From Leucobacter chromiireducens subsp. chromiireducens (GTDB taxonomy: Bacteria > Actinomycetota > Actinomycetes > Actinomycetales > Microbacteriaceae), in contig NZ_QYAD01000002.1 of the NCBI RefSeq assembly GCF_016758255.1, forward strand, positions 62,001 to 126,000: a stretch of 64,000 bases of DNA, written 5' to 3'. Both the position numbers and the translations under genes were made by a program. Each line of letters starts with the position of its first letter. The first letter of the stretch is position 1. A model generated the notes under the pieces. It was not told where the DNA came from. It was given only the letters and a program-made list of their open reading frames with translations, and made no database searches. Of the stretch, positions 16,992 to 25,180 are shown in pieces.

Positions 16992-17915
16992 TCACGCTGC
17001 GGGGATGCGAAGGCGCTCGCGACGCGGGCGTGGGATCGGATCGATGCGCAGACGCCCGCTCGTCGGATCGCGGTGCACCTCGACCTCCACTTCGTACGCG
17101 GCGGCTATGTGCGCCGCAGTGAGCACGGCATCCGGGGTACCCGTGGCGAGGATGCACCCTGAACGCATGAGCAGGAGGGTGTCGGCAATGCTTGCCGCGT
17201 GACCGAGGTCGTGGAGCACCACACCGACCGCGGCGCCGTGCTCAGCAGCGAGATCCTGAATCAGGTCGAGTGTCTCGACCTGATACCGGAGATCGAGGTG
17301 GTTCGTGGGTTCGTCGAGCAATACGACGCCGGTGTTCTGCGCGAGGCACGCGGCGAGCCACACCCGCTGCAGCTCGCCCCCGGAGAGCTCGCCGGCCGCG
17401 CGTTCGCCCATGTCGTAGATGCCTGTTGCGCGGAGCGCCGCATCGACGGCCGACTGATCCTCCGAACTCATGCCCGCAAAGCGACGCCGGTAGGGGTGTC
17501 GTCCGAACGCCACGACCTCGCGCACGCTCAGGCCCTGCGGCGCGGTGTGCGATTGCGTGAACAGGGTGACCTGCTGGGCGAACTCGCGGGCGGTGAGCGC
17601 GGCGGCGCTGCGTCGCTCCGGCCCGAGTGAAACCTCGCCGCTCTCTGCGCGGTGCAGTCGTGCGAGGCCACGCAGCAGCGTGGATTTGCCCGAGCCGTTC
17701 GGGCCGACAAGTGCGGTGACCTGTCCCGGACGCAGCTCGACGGAGACGCCATCGACCACTCGCCGCTGTCCGAAACCGAGCACCAACTCAGAGCCCTGCA
17801 GCTGAGGCTCGCGCCGCGAACCAGTCGTGTTCGCCGGGACGGTGGCGCCCGCGGCCGGTGCGGCGGAGGCCGGTGAAGCAGAGGCCGGTGAAGCGGAGTG
17901 GAGAAGAGCTGCCAT
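16992..17915 (-). CDS. ATP-binding protein of siderophore ABC importer (FecE/FhuC type)
   Basis: This 307-residue ATPase has Walker A GPNGSGKS (71-78), signature LSGGELQRVWLAACLAQ, Walker B VVLLDEPTNHLD and the H-loop VLHDLGHA. The block VVAFGRHPYRRRF is typical of siderophore and cobalamin importers. The first 30 residues are a Ser/Ala/Pro repeat with no family match, so the true start could be later. It is the first gene of the operon ATPase-lipoprotein-permease. A DtxR-like site lies 84 bases upstream, so iron repression is likely. Confidence 0.9.
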   Translation of the reverse strand: MAALLHSASPASASPASAAPAAGATVPANTTGSRREPQLQGSELVLGFGQRRVVDGVSVELRPGQVTALVGPNGSGKSTLLRGLARLHRAESGEVSLGPERRSAAALTAREFAQQVTLFTQSHTAPQGLSVREVVAFGRHPYRRRFAGMSSEDQSAVDAALRATGIYDMGERAAGELSGGELQRVWLAACLAQNTGVVLLDEPTNHLDLRYQVETLDLIQDLAAEHGAAVGVVLHDLGHAASIADTLLLMRSGCILATGTPDAVLTAAHIAAAYEVEVEVHRDPTSGRLRIDPIPRPRRERLRIPAA

Positions 17916-17998
17916 GCGGTGGGTGTCCTGCGGTCGGGAGTCGGAAACGCAGGGATCCCGATGGCGATTCGCGCCCGTTCGAAAAGAGCTGATGATGC

Positions 17999-18017
17999 TT
18001 AGGGTTACCTTGCCTGA
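17999..18017. promoter_or_regulatory. Possible DtxR/IdeR iron box
   Basis: The 19 bases match the iron-box consensus (TTAGGTTAG, C, TWACCTAA type) at about 12 positions, including TTAGG at one end. They lie just upstream of the siderophore importer operon, where an iron repressor would act. The match is moderate, so this is a candidate only. Confidence 0.4.
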
Positions 18018-18118
18018 TCAGCCTAGGGAGAATAGATGCGGTCCGCAATCAAGCCATTCCGCCAGCGAATACGGCGTTTCGGACATCGGCGGGTGAGATT
18101 GGGATCGCGGCGCGGCTA

Positions 18119-18187
18119 CTCCGCTGTGTTCGTTTGCTCCGCTGTGTTCGTTTGCTCCGCTGTGTCCGTCTACTCCGCTGTGTCGCG
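18119..18187. repeat. 18-base tandem repeat overlapping the 3' end of the AraC gene
   Basis: Units begin CTCCGCTGTGT at 18119, 18137, 18155 and 18173. The first two are identical, the third has three changes and the fourth is partial. On the minus strand the unit encodes T-(N/D)-T-A-E-Q. The AraC stop codon falls exactly where other copies have the Gln codon, so two more coding-like copies lie beyond the stop. Confidence 0.85.
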
Positions 18188-19006
18188 CTGGCGGGCCTGG
18201 TACACGCCCGGGGTGATCCCCATCACGCGCTTGAACGAGGCAATGAACGTGCTGGGTTGCGCATATCCCAGTTGCAGCGACACCTCGTTCACCGCGTGGC
18301 CGTCCGCGATGAGCGAGAGCGAGTGGTGCACCCGCAGCACCTGACGCCACTGTAGGAAGGACAGCCCGGTGTGTGCGCGAAACATGCGGGTGATCGTGCG
18401 CTCGCTGATCCCAAGCAGCTGGGCCCACTCGCCGAGGGAGCGACCGTCGGTTGGGTCTTCGAGCAGCGCCGCCACGATGGGATCGACGCGATCTGCGTGA
18501 GGCGTTTGCAGCGCGAACTGCTGTTCCGCTGCGGCGAGCACGTCGAACACGACCGCTTCCGCGCGGAGCCGCTGCGGCGTTTCAAGTTCGCCGCGCTCCA
18601 GGTGCGTCAGCAGCGAGCCGAGCACCGGCGTGACCTCCACCACGGTCGCCGACTCAAACGCCGCCGCAGATCTTGCCGGTTCGAAGTACGCGTCGCACAG
18701 CTGGGTGCGAGTGGTCGTGCGCCCGGAGTGCACCGCGCCGGCGGGGATCCACACCCCGTAGCCGTCCGGCACCGTGACTACGCGATCCTCCAGCTGCACC
18801 GTCATCGTGCCGCCGCGCACCCACACCAGCTCGTGCTGCGGATGCGTGTGCGGTTCGATCTCCAGCGGCGTTGTGGTGCAGAGGCTCTGCGCGATGATGG
18901 CGAACGGCTCGGGCACGCTCTGCGGCGAGTTGGCTACCCGACGCACGAGCGTGCTCGGTTCGCGCCGCCACGCGCCTCGTGCGGCGGTGGCGGAGGTGTC
19001 CTGCAT
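18170..19006 (-). CDS. AraC-family regulator with cupin sensor domain
   Basis: This 278-residue protein has an N-terminal cupin-like ligand domain (PHTHPQHELVWVRGGTMTVQLED; the His pair is typical) and two C-terminal HTH motifs (SLGEWAQLLGISERTITRMF and VNEVSLQLGYAQPSTFIASF). The start ATG 19006 follows a G-rich stretch, and an upstream extension is unsupported. It lies between the iron importer operon and a divergent serine hydrolase. Actinobacterial AraC proteins beside siderophore importers often act as activators of iron genes, but the target here is inferred. Its C-terminus lies in an 18-base tandem repeat. Confidence 0.85.
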   Translation of the reverse strand: MQDTSATAARGAWRREPSTLVRRVANSPQSVPEPFAIIAQSLCTTTPLEIEPHTHPQHELVWVRGGTMTVQLEDRVVTVPDGYGVWIPAGAVHSGRTTTRTQLCDAYFEPARSAAAFESATVVEVTPVLGSLLTHLERGELETPQRLRAEAVVFDVLAAAEQQFALQTPHADRVDPIVAALLEDPTDGRSLGEWAQLLGISERTITRMFRAHTGLSFLQWRQVLRVHHSLSLIADGHAVNEVSLQLGYAQPSTFIASFKRVMGITPGVYQARQRDTAE

Positions 19007-19049
19007 GCCCCCAGCATAGATATCGTTCTGGGGATGTCGCAGGGAGCGC

Positions 19050-19964
19050 GTGCACAATGGGCAGGTGAATACTTCAGCGCCGTGGGTGTGCGAGCAGATT
19101 GTCCGCGAGATAGACCGCATTGGGTTCGGAGCGCACGGCCTGCATGTACGCGTGGGTGGACCGGCCGGCGACACCGAGGCGGCGCATCGCTGGCAGCCGG
19201 ATGTGCGCGAGGAGATTCACTCCGTGTCGAAAGCAGTGTGCGTGCTGGCGGCGGCCCTCGCGGAGGCCGAAGGGAAGGTGTCGCTCGATGCGCCGCTCGC
19301 GAGCTATGTCGACGGCGTCGCGTTCGGTGCCGGCGTGGGGGATCGCACGCTGCGTCACCTCCTCACCATGTCGAGCGGGATCGATCTGCCGTGGTCCGAA
19401 ACCATGATGACGGATTGGCCCGACCTCGCCCACGAGTTCCTGGGCCGGGATGCGGCGGGGCACACATTCCAGTACTCGAACGCGAGCAGCTACGCGGCGA
19501 TGTGGGTGCTGGCTGGCTGCGTTGGCGACGTCCTGGAGTATGCGCAAACCCGGTTGTTCGATCCGATCGGGATCCCTGACGTGACCTGGGCGCGTTGCCC
19601 CAACGGGCGTGTGCTTGCCGGTGAGGGGATCGCGCTGCGCACGGAGGAGATGGCTCGGCTCGGGCGGCTGATTCGGGATCGCGGGGTGTGGGGCGGGCGA
19701 CAGCTGGTGCCCGCCGCGGCGGTCGACGCGATGCACAGCGATTGGCGTGCTGCTGGCGACTCGCCGGGGTACGAGCGCTATGCGATGGCTGGCTGGGACG
19801 GTCCGGGGGACGCCTGGCGGCTGCACGGCGCGTACGGGCAGTTGGTCATTCTGCGCGGCGACGCGGTCGTGACCGTGAGCGCGCACGACCACTTCGGCGC
19901 TGACGGCGCGGCCGCCGCGATCGTGGAGGTGCTGGCGCGGCGAGACGAGCGGCCCTCGCGCTGA
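19050..19964 (+). CDS. Serine hydrolase of the beta-lactamase/penicillin-binding fold
   Basis: This 304-residue protein has the nucleophile motif S-V-S-K (58-61) and the second motif Y-S-N (142-144) of class C beta-lactamases and esterases. The third KTG-like motif is replaced by HGAYGQ near residue 267. No signal peptide is visible, so a cytosolic esterase or amidase is likely. Divergent from an AraC regulator in an iron-uptake neighbourhood, it could hydrolyse an imported siderophore, but this is inference. The start is GTG 19050 with AGGGAG upstream; GTG 19065 is an alternative. Confidence 0.78.
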   Translation: MHNGQVNTSAPWVCEQIVREIDRIGFGAHGLHVRVGGPAGDTEAAHRWQPDVREEIHSVSKAVCVLAAALAEAEGKVSLDAPLASYVDGVAFGAGVGDRTLRHLLTMSSGIDLPWSETMMTDWPDLAHEFLGRDAAGHTFQYSNASSYAAMWVLAGCVGDVLEYAQTRLFDPIGIPDVTWARCPNGRVLAGEGIALRTEEMARLGRLIRDRGVWGGRQLVPAAAVDAMHSDWRAAGDSPGYERYAMAGWDGPGDAWRLHGAYGQLVILRGDAVVTVSAHDHFGADGAAAAIVEVLARRDERPSR

Positions 19965-19972
19965 CCGCCCGT

Positions 19973-19998
19973 CCGCGCAGGGTAGCTTCCCTGCGCGG
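19973..19998. terminator. Hairpin after the serine hydrolase gene
   Basis: Arms CCGCGCAGGG and CCCTGCGCGG are perfect over 10 bases with a 6-base loop. It lies 8 bases past the serine hydrolase stop, between two convergent genes. There is no T-run, as is common in high-GC actinobacteria. Confidence 0.65.
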
Positions 19999-20030
19999 GG
20001 GCAGGCTGCAGTGCGTGGCAAGCTACCCCC

Positions 20031-20052
20031 GTGCAGGGAATCTACCCTGCAC
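20031..20052. terminator. Hairpin after paaZ, inverted copy of the neighbouring hairpin
   Basis: Arms GTGCAGGG and CCCTGCAC enclose a 6-base loop AATCTA. It ends 4 bases from the paaZ stop (20057) and probably terminates the paa transcript. The central 18 bases are the reverse complement of the hairpin core at 19973-19998 except for one base. Confidence 0.65.
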
Positions 20053-20056
20053 CGGG

Positions 20057-22117
20057 CTACGCGGCGGCCGGCTCCGGCGTCTTCGAGACCAGGGTGAGTA
20101 CGTCGTAGGTCGCTACGATTTCGTCGTTCTGGTTGGTGAGCACCGCGTCCCAGTGCACCTCGCCGTACTCGTCGGTCTCGCGCGGCACGATCTGCTTCGC
20201 GGTGAGCGCCACGCGCACCCGATCGCCGGGGGAGACCGGCGTGATGAAACGCAGGCTCTCGAGCCCGTAGTTTGCGAGCACGGGCCCGGGCTCCGGCGAG
20301 ACGAACAGCCCGGCCGCAAACGACAGCAGCAGGTAGCCGTGCGCCACGCGGCCGGGGAAGAATGGGTTCGCGGCCGCGGCCTCCTCGTCCATGTGCGCGT
20401 AGAACGTGTCGCCCGTGAACTCGGCGAAGTGCGAGATGTCATCGAGGGTGACCTCGCGCGGCTCGGAGATTACCTGGTCGCCGATGCGCAGATCCTGCAG
20501 CGACTTGCGGAACGGGTGCACATCGTCGCGCGTTGCGGCGCCCGCGTGCCACACACCCGTGATTGCGGTGAGCATCTCAGGGCTCCCCTGGATCGCGGTG
20601 CGCTGCATGTAGTGGAACACCGAGCGCACGCCGCCCAGCTCCTCGCCGCCACCGGCGCGGCCGGGGCCGCCGTGTACGAGGTTGGGCAGCGGGGAGCCGT
20701 GACCCGTCGACGCGCGCGCGCTCGTGCGGTCGAGCGTGAGCACGCGGCCATTGCCCGAGGCGATGCGGCGGGTCAGCTGTGCGACAAACTCGGGGTCCGC
20801 CGACGCCACACTCGTGACGAGCGAACCGCCGCCGCGGGCGACGAGCTCGGCGGCCTGGGCGGGTGAACCGTACGTGATCACCGACGACACCGGACCAAAC
20901 GCCTCGGTATCGTGCACGCGTGCCGCGGTCGCGTCAGCAAAGCGGAGCAGGATCGGGTCGAGGAATGCCCCGCCCGCGCCGCCGTCGCCGGCTTCCTGCC
21001 CGCCGCCCAACACGATGCGCCCGCCGCCGTCGACGAGCGCCTGCACCTGTCGGAGCACCTCGGCACGCTGCTCAGCGGAGGCGAGTGCGCCCATCGTGAC
21101 CCCCTCGGTGCGCGGATCGCCGACAACAACCTTCGCAGCGATGCGCTCGGCGACGGCCGCCTCGACGGCGTCGGCGAGCTCGGCGGGCACAATCGCGCGC
21201 CGGATCGCGGTGCACTTCTGCCCGGCCTTCGTGGTCATCTCGGCGACAAGCTGGCGCACATAGCCGTCGAACTCCGGCGTGCCGGGAGCCGCGTCCGGGC
21301 CGAGCACGGAGGCGTTGATCGAGTCGGTCTCCGCGCCGAAGATCACACCGCCCGTCTGCACTGCGGGGTGCAGGCGCAGGCTCTCGGCGGTGGATGCGGA
21401 GCCCGTAAACGACACTACGTCGCCGAGCTGCGCGTGCTCAAACACATCGCGGATCGAACCGGTGACGAGCTGCACGGCGCCCTCGGGCAGCAGACCCGAC
21501 TCCACCATGATGCGCACCATTTGCTCGGTGAGGTACGCGCCCGGCGTTGCCGGCTTGATGATCGTGGGCATGCCGGCGAGGAAGGCGGGCGCGAGCTTTT
21601 CGAGCGCGCCCCACACCGGGAAGTTGAACGCATTGATCTGCACGGCGACACCCGGCAGCGTCGTGCGGATATGGCGGCCGATGAACGAGCCATCCTTCGA
21701 CAGCGGCTCGACCGGACCGTCCAACTGCACGCGGGCATTCGGCAACTCGCGGCGGCCCTTGCCCGAGTACGTGAACAGCACGCCGATGCCGCCGTCGATG
21801 TCGACCCACGAGTCGGTCTTCGTTGCGCCCGTGCGCGTGGACAGCTCGTACAGTTCGGCCTTGCGTTCGGTCAGCGCCAGCGCGAGCTGCTTGAGAATGA
21901 CTGCGCGCTGGTGGAAGGTGAGCGCGCCGAGGCTCGCCTGCCCGGTTTCGCGCGCGTAGGCCATCGCCCCCGCGAGGTCGAGGCCGGCGCTCGAGACGAG
22001 GGCGACGGCCTCACCCGTCACCGCATCGCGCACCTCGGCGGCGGGCGTGGCGGCGAGGTCCGCAGCGGCGGGCTGCCACCAGGCGCCCTGGACGTAGCTC
22101 TGCAGCGTGCGTGTCAT
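20057..22117 (-). CDS. paaZ: Bifunctional oxepin-CoA hydrolase / semialdehyde dehydrogenase PaaZ
   Basis: This 686-residue two-domain enzyme opens the oxepin-CoA ring and oxidises the resulting aldehyde with NADP+. Residues 1 to about 520 are an aldehyde dehydrogenase: FTGSAST is the cofactor turn and the nucleophilic Cys is in KAGQKCTAIRR. Residues from about 545 form a MaoC hotdog hydratase with the Asp/His motif FTGDTFYAHMD and FFPGRVAHGYLL. The order and length match full-length PaaZ, not the split hydratase-only form. It is the last gene of paaJ-paaF-paaH-paaZ and overlaps paaH by four bases. Confidence 0.93.
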   Translation of the reverse strand: MTRTLQSYVQGAWWQPAAADLAATPAAEVRDAVTGEAVALVSSAGLDLAGAMAYARETGQASLGALTFHQRAVILKQLALALTERKAELYELSTRTGATKTDSWVDIDGGIGVLFTYSGKGRRELPNARVQLDGPVEPLSKDGSFIGRHIRTTLPGVAVQINAFNFPVWGALEKLAPAFLAGMPTIIKPATPGAYLTEQMVRIMVESGLLPEGAVQLVTGSIRDVFEHAQLGDVVSFTGSASTAESLRLHPAVQTGGVIFGAETDSINASVLGPDAAPGTPEFDGYVRQLVAEMTTKAGQKCTAIRRAIVPAELADAVEAAVAERIAAKVVVGDPRTEGVTMGALASAEQRAEVLRQVQALVDGGGRIVLGGGQEAGDGGAGGAFLDPILLRFADATAARVHDTEAFGPVSSVITYGSPAQAAELVARGGGSLVTSVASADPEFVAQLTRRIASGNGRVLTLDRTSARASTGHGSPLPNLVHGGPGRAGGGEELGGVRSVFHYMQRTAIQGSPEMLTAITGVWHAGAATRDDVHPFRKSLQDLRIGDQVISEPREVTLDDISHFAEFTGDTFYAHMDEEAAAANPFFPGRVAHGYLLLSFAAGLFVSPEPGPVLANYGLESLRFITPVSPGDRVRVALTAKQIVPRETDEYGEVHWDAVLTNQNDEIVATYDVLTLVSKTPEPAAA

Positions 22118-23028
22118 GGGGTGCTCCGTTCGGAAGGGGTGTCGGGCCAGTCGTAGAAGCCGGCGCCGGTCTTGCGGCCGAGCTTGCCCGCGGCGACCAT
22201 GTCGCGCAGCAGCTGCGGCGGGGTGAAGTTCGGCCCGAGATCCCGCTCGAGCTGCTCGGCGATACCGAGCCGCACGTCGAGGCCGACGATGTCGGTGGTG
22301 CGGAGCGGGCCGGTGGGGTGGCGGTACCCCAGTTCCATCGCCAGATCGATGTCTGCGGCGGAGGCCACGCCCTGCTCCACCATGCGGATCGCCTCGAGCG
22401 CGAGCGCGACGCCCAGGCGGCTCGACGCGAAGCCGGGGGCATCGGCGACCGTGATGGGGGTCTTGCCGAGCGCGCGCACCCAGGAGCGTGCCCGCTCGGG
22501 CAGCGCCTCGTCGGTGGTGTCACACACGACCACTTCGATGAGTGAGGACGCGGGGACGGGGTTGAAGAAGTGCAGGCCAATGAAGCGGGCGGGATCGGCG
22601 AGGGCGCCGGAGAGCTGCGAGAGTGGGATCGACGAGGTGTTCGACGCGATCACCGCGGTAGGGTCCACCTGCGCCTCGATGCCGCTCAGCGCGGAGAGCT
22701 TGAGCTCGAGCAACTCGGGCACGGCCTCGACGACGAGCTCGGTACCCGCAAATGCTGCCGAGTTGGTCGCGACGGTGAGCGCGGCGCGAAGCGCTCGTGC
22801 GTCACCAGCGAAGCCGCGAGCGATCGACGCGTCGATGCTGCGCTCGATGCGCTCGCGCGCAGCCGATGCGGCGGCGTCGTCACGCTCGACGACGGTGACA
22901 GCGGCGCCGGCGAGCAGGAACGCGTGCGCAATGCCGCCGCCCATCCGGCCGCCGCCGAGCACCCCGACGCGTGCCGGTACGGTGTCGAGGCGGGCGCTCG
23001 AATCCTGCGCGTCAGTCTGCGCGGCCAT
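22114..23028 (-). CDS. paaH: 3-hydroxyadipyl-CoA dehydrogenase
   Basis: This NAD-dependent 3-hydroxyacyl-CoA dehydrogenase of about 304 residues has the Rossmann motif VGVLGGGRMGGGIAHAFL. The catalytic His lies in FIGLHFFNPVP, with the ASNTSSIP block before it. The C-terminal helical domain carries PGFASSRLGVAL and GYRHPTGPLRTTDIVGLD. In this operon it would oxidise 3-hydroxyadipyl-CoA to 3-oxoadipyl-CoA. ATG 23028 lies two bases past the paaF stop; a GTG at 23034 overlapping that stop is an alternative start. Confidence 0.88.
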   Translation of the reverse strand: MAAQTDAQDSSARLDTVPARVGVLGGGRMGGGIAHAFLLAGAAVTVVERDDAAASAARERIERSIDASIARGFAGDARALRAALTVATNSAAFAGTELVVEAVPELLELKLSALSGIEAQVDPTAVIASNTSSIPLSQLSGALADPARFIGLHFFNPVPASSLIEVVVCDTTDEALPERARSWVRALGKTPITVADAPGFASSRLGVALALEAIRMVEQGVASAADIDLAMELGYRHPTGPLRTTDIVGLDVRLGIAEQLERDLGPNFTPPQLLRDMVAAGKLGRKTGAGFYDWPDTPSERSTP

Positions 23029-23030
23029 CG

Positions 23031-23789
23031 TCACTTCTTCTTCCGGTCGAGAAACTCGGTCATGCGGCGCATCTTCTCGGGGCTGTCAAACAGGGTGGCC
23101 TGCTCGGCGAGATCGATCGCGGGGTGCGCCTCGCGCGGTGACCGGAGCACGCGCTTCGTGGCGCGGGTCGCCTCGGGGTCGAGCTTTGCGATGCGCCCGG
23201 CGATCTGTTCAGCTGCCGCGAGCGCCTCATCGCCGGTGTCGTGCAGGTGTGTGATCAGGCCAGCGGCGAGCGCCTCGTCGCCGGTGAGGATGCGCCCCGC
23301 GAGCAGGATCTCCGCGGCGAGTGGTTCGCCCACGAGCTCGCGGAGTCGCCAGGTGGCGCCGGCCGCGGCGATGATGCCGAGCCCCGTCTCTGGGTTGCCA
23401 ATGCGCAGCGCGGGGGTGCCGACGCGGATGTCTGCCGCGTACGCGAGCTCGGCGCCGCCGCCGAGCGCGTAGCCGTCGAGTGCCGCGATCACGGGCATGG
23501 GGAGCGCTGCGATCCGCATGAATGCGCGCGTGTTGATGCCCGCCCGGGCGTCCGCCGCGCGGCGCTCACGCAGCTGCGCGATATCGGCGCCCGCCGCGAA
23601 GCTGCCGCCGGCGCCGTGGAGCACGAGCGTGCGGGGATCCCGCTCGAGACCCGCGCACAGCTCGTGCAGCGCGTCGATGAGATCTTGATCGATCGCGTTC
23701 CGCTTCTCGGGGCGATCGAGCGTGGCGAGGATATGGCTGCCACGATCCTCGATGCGCAGCGCGCCGGACGCGGGTGCTGCCGCGCTCAT
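23031..23789 (-). CDS. paaF: 2,3-dehydroadipyl-CoA hydratase (enoyl-CoA hydratase)
   Basis: This crotonase-fold hydratase of 252 residues has the oxyanion-hole motifs GSFAAGADIAQL and ALDGYALGGGAELAYAADIR. A Glu lies in GNPETGLGI, the position of a hydratase catalytic acid. Unlike the paaG product, it lacks the DSGG aspartate motif, so a hydratase role (PaaF) fits better. ATG 23789 overlaps the thiolase stop (ATGA), so upstream extension to 23996 is rejected. It is the second gene of the paaJFHZ operon. Confidence 0.87.
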   Translation of the reverse strand: MSAAAPASGALRIEDRGSHILATLDRPEKRNAIDQDLIDALHELCAGLERDPRTLVLHGAGGSFAAGADIAQLRERRAADARAGINTRAFMRIAALPMPVIAALDGYALGGGAELAYAADIRVGTPALRIGNPETGLGIIAAAGATWRLRELVGEPLAAEILLAGRILTGDEALAAGLITHLHDTGDEALAAAEQIAGRIAKLDPEATRATKRVLRSPREAHPAIDLAEQATLFDSPEKMRRMTEFLDRKKK

Positions 23790-25003
23790 GCGTCGACCCG
23801 CTCGATGATCGTGGCGGTGCCCTGGCCTACGCCCACGCACATGGTGGCGAGGCCGTACCGAGAACCCTCGCGCTCCATTCGTCCGAGGAGGGTCACCAGG
23901 AGGCGTGAGCCCGAGGAGCCCAGCGGGTGCCCAAGCGCAATCGCGCCACCGTCGGCGTTGACCCGCGCGGGATCGAGGCCGAGCCGCCGAATGCACGCGA
24001 GCGACTGCGAGGCGAAGGCCTCGTTGAGCTCGACCGAGCCGATGTCTGCGGCGGAGAGGCCGGCGCGGGCGAGCGCCTTCTCGGTGGCCGGTACGGGGCC
24101 GAGCCCCATGACCTCGGGGGCGAGTGCGGCCGACACGCTCGTGACGATGCGTGCGCGGGGAGTGAGCCCGTAGCGCTCGATGGCCGCGCCGCTCGCAACC
24201 AGGAGTGCGGAAGCGCCGTCGTTCAGGGAGGACGCATTGCCCGCGGTGACGACTTCGCCGCCGCGCACCACGGGGCGCAATCCCGCGAGCACCTCGGCGG
24301 TGGTGTCGGGGCGGGGGCCCTCGTCGGTGTCGACGAGCCGGGTCGCGCGGCCGTGCGGGGCCTCGACGGGCACGATCTCGTCGCGGAAGTGCCCGGCGGC
24401 GATGGCGGCGACCGCGCGGCGGTGGCTTTCCACGGCGAACGCGTCGGCGTCCGCGCGGCTGATGCCGTCAACGCGGGCGACCTCCTCGGCTGTCTCCGGC
24501 ATGGTGAAGGTTGCCTTCTCGCGCGCGGCGAGCTCGGGGTTCGTGAAGCGCCAGCCGATGGAGGTGTCGAACTGCTCGCCGGGCTTCGCCCAGGCGCGAC
24601 CCGGCTTCTCCTGCACCCAGGGCGCGCGTGTCATGGATTCGACGCCGCCCGCAACGATGAGATCGGCGTCGCCCGCGCGGATGGCCTGCGAGGCGTTCGC
24701 CACCGCGGTCATGCCTGAGGCGCACAGCCGGTTGACTGTGTACCCGGGCAGCTCGTCAGGCAGTCCGGCGAGCAGCACAGCCATGCGTGCCACGTTGCGG
24801 TTGTCCTCGCCTGCCTGGTTGGCAGCACCAAAGATCACCTCGTCGAGCGCGCCAGCGGCGATCGCCTCGGCGCTCAGCCCGGACCGCTCGACCGCCGCGC
24901 GCAGCACGGTGGCCGCGAGATCGTCGGGGCGAACGCCCGCGAGTGCGCCGCCGTAGCGGCCAACCGGGGTGCGAACCCCTCCTACGAGATATGCCTCTGG
25001 CAT
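23786..25003 (-). CDS. paaJ: 3-oxoadipyl-CoA thiolase
   Basis: This 405-residue thiolase has nucleophile Cys in VNRLCASGMTAV, His in NADGGAIALGHPLGSSG, and second Cys in MCVGVGQGTA. NEAFASQSLA completes the degradative thiolase set. It cleaves 3-oxoadipyl-CoA (and the 5,6-dehydro form) to acetyl-CoA and succinyl-CoA or an intermediate for another round. ATG 25003 has AGGAGGT upstream. It opens the second paa operon, and a PaaR-like palindrome lies 47-68 bases upstream of the start. Confidence 0.9.
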   Translation of the reverse strand: MPEAYLVGGVRTPVGRYGGALAGVRPDDLAATVLRAAVERSGLSAEAIAAGALDEVIFGAANQAGEDNRNVARMAVLLAGLPDELPGYTVNRLCASGMTAVANASQAIRAGDADLIVAGGVESMTRAPWVQEKPGRAWAKPGEQFDTSIGWRFTNPELAAREKATFTMPETAEEVARVDGISRADADAFAVESHRRAVAAIAAGHFRDEIVPVEAPHGRATRLVDTDEGPRPDTTAEVLAGLRPVVRGGEVVTAGNASSLNDGASALLVASGAAIERYGLTPRARIVTSVSAALAPEVMGLGPVPATEKALARAGLSAADIGSVELNEAFASQSLACIRRLGLDPARVNADGGAIALGHPLGSSGSRLLVTLLGRMEREGSRYGLATMCVGVGQGTATIIERVDA

Positions 25004-25049
25004 GGGCGGTGACCTCCTCGTCGTGCCCCGAACGCCCGTCACTCGAATT

Positions 25050-25071
25050 AGTGACTGATCGGTCGGTAATG
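25050..25071. promoter_or_regulatory. PaaR-type operator in front of paaJFHZ
   Basis: The 22 bases fit the recalled PaaR pattern (ACTNACCG, N2, CG, N2, CGGTNAGT) at twelve of sixteen fixed positions; CG and CGGT are intact. On the opposite strand it shares TTACCGA and CAGT with the site at 8961-8982. Its place upstream of paaJ suggests both catabolic operons answer to the same TetR repressor. Confidence 0.6.
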
Positions 25072-25180
25072 AATTCAACAATAGGGTGCCGCGCGGGGTT
25101 TTCGCAAACACCGCGCGGCACGCGTCCGGGCCGGTGAAACGGCCGGGGGCGCGGCGGCCTGAGCCCCCGCGCCCCCGCGC

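Noticed and set aside
18119-18187. CRISPR array
   Set aside because: The repeats are only 18 bases long, contiguous and without spacers.
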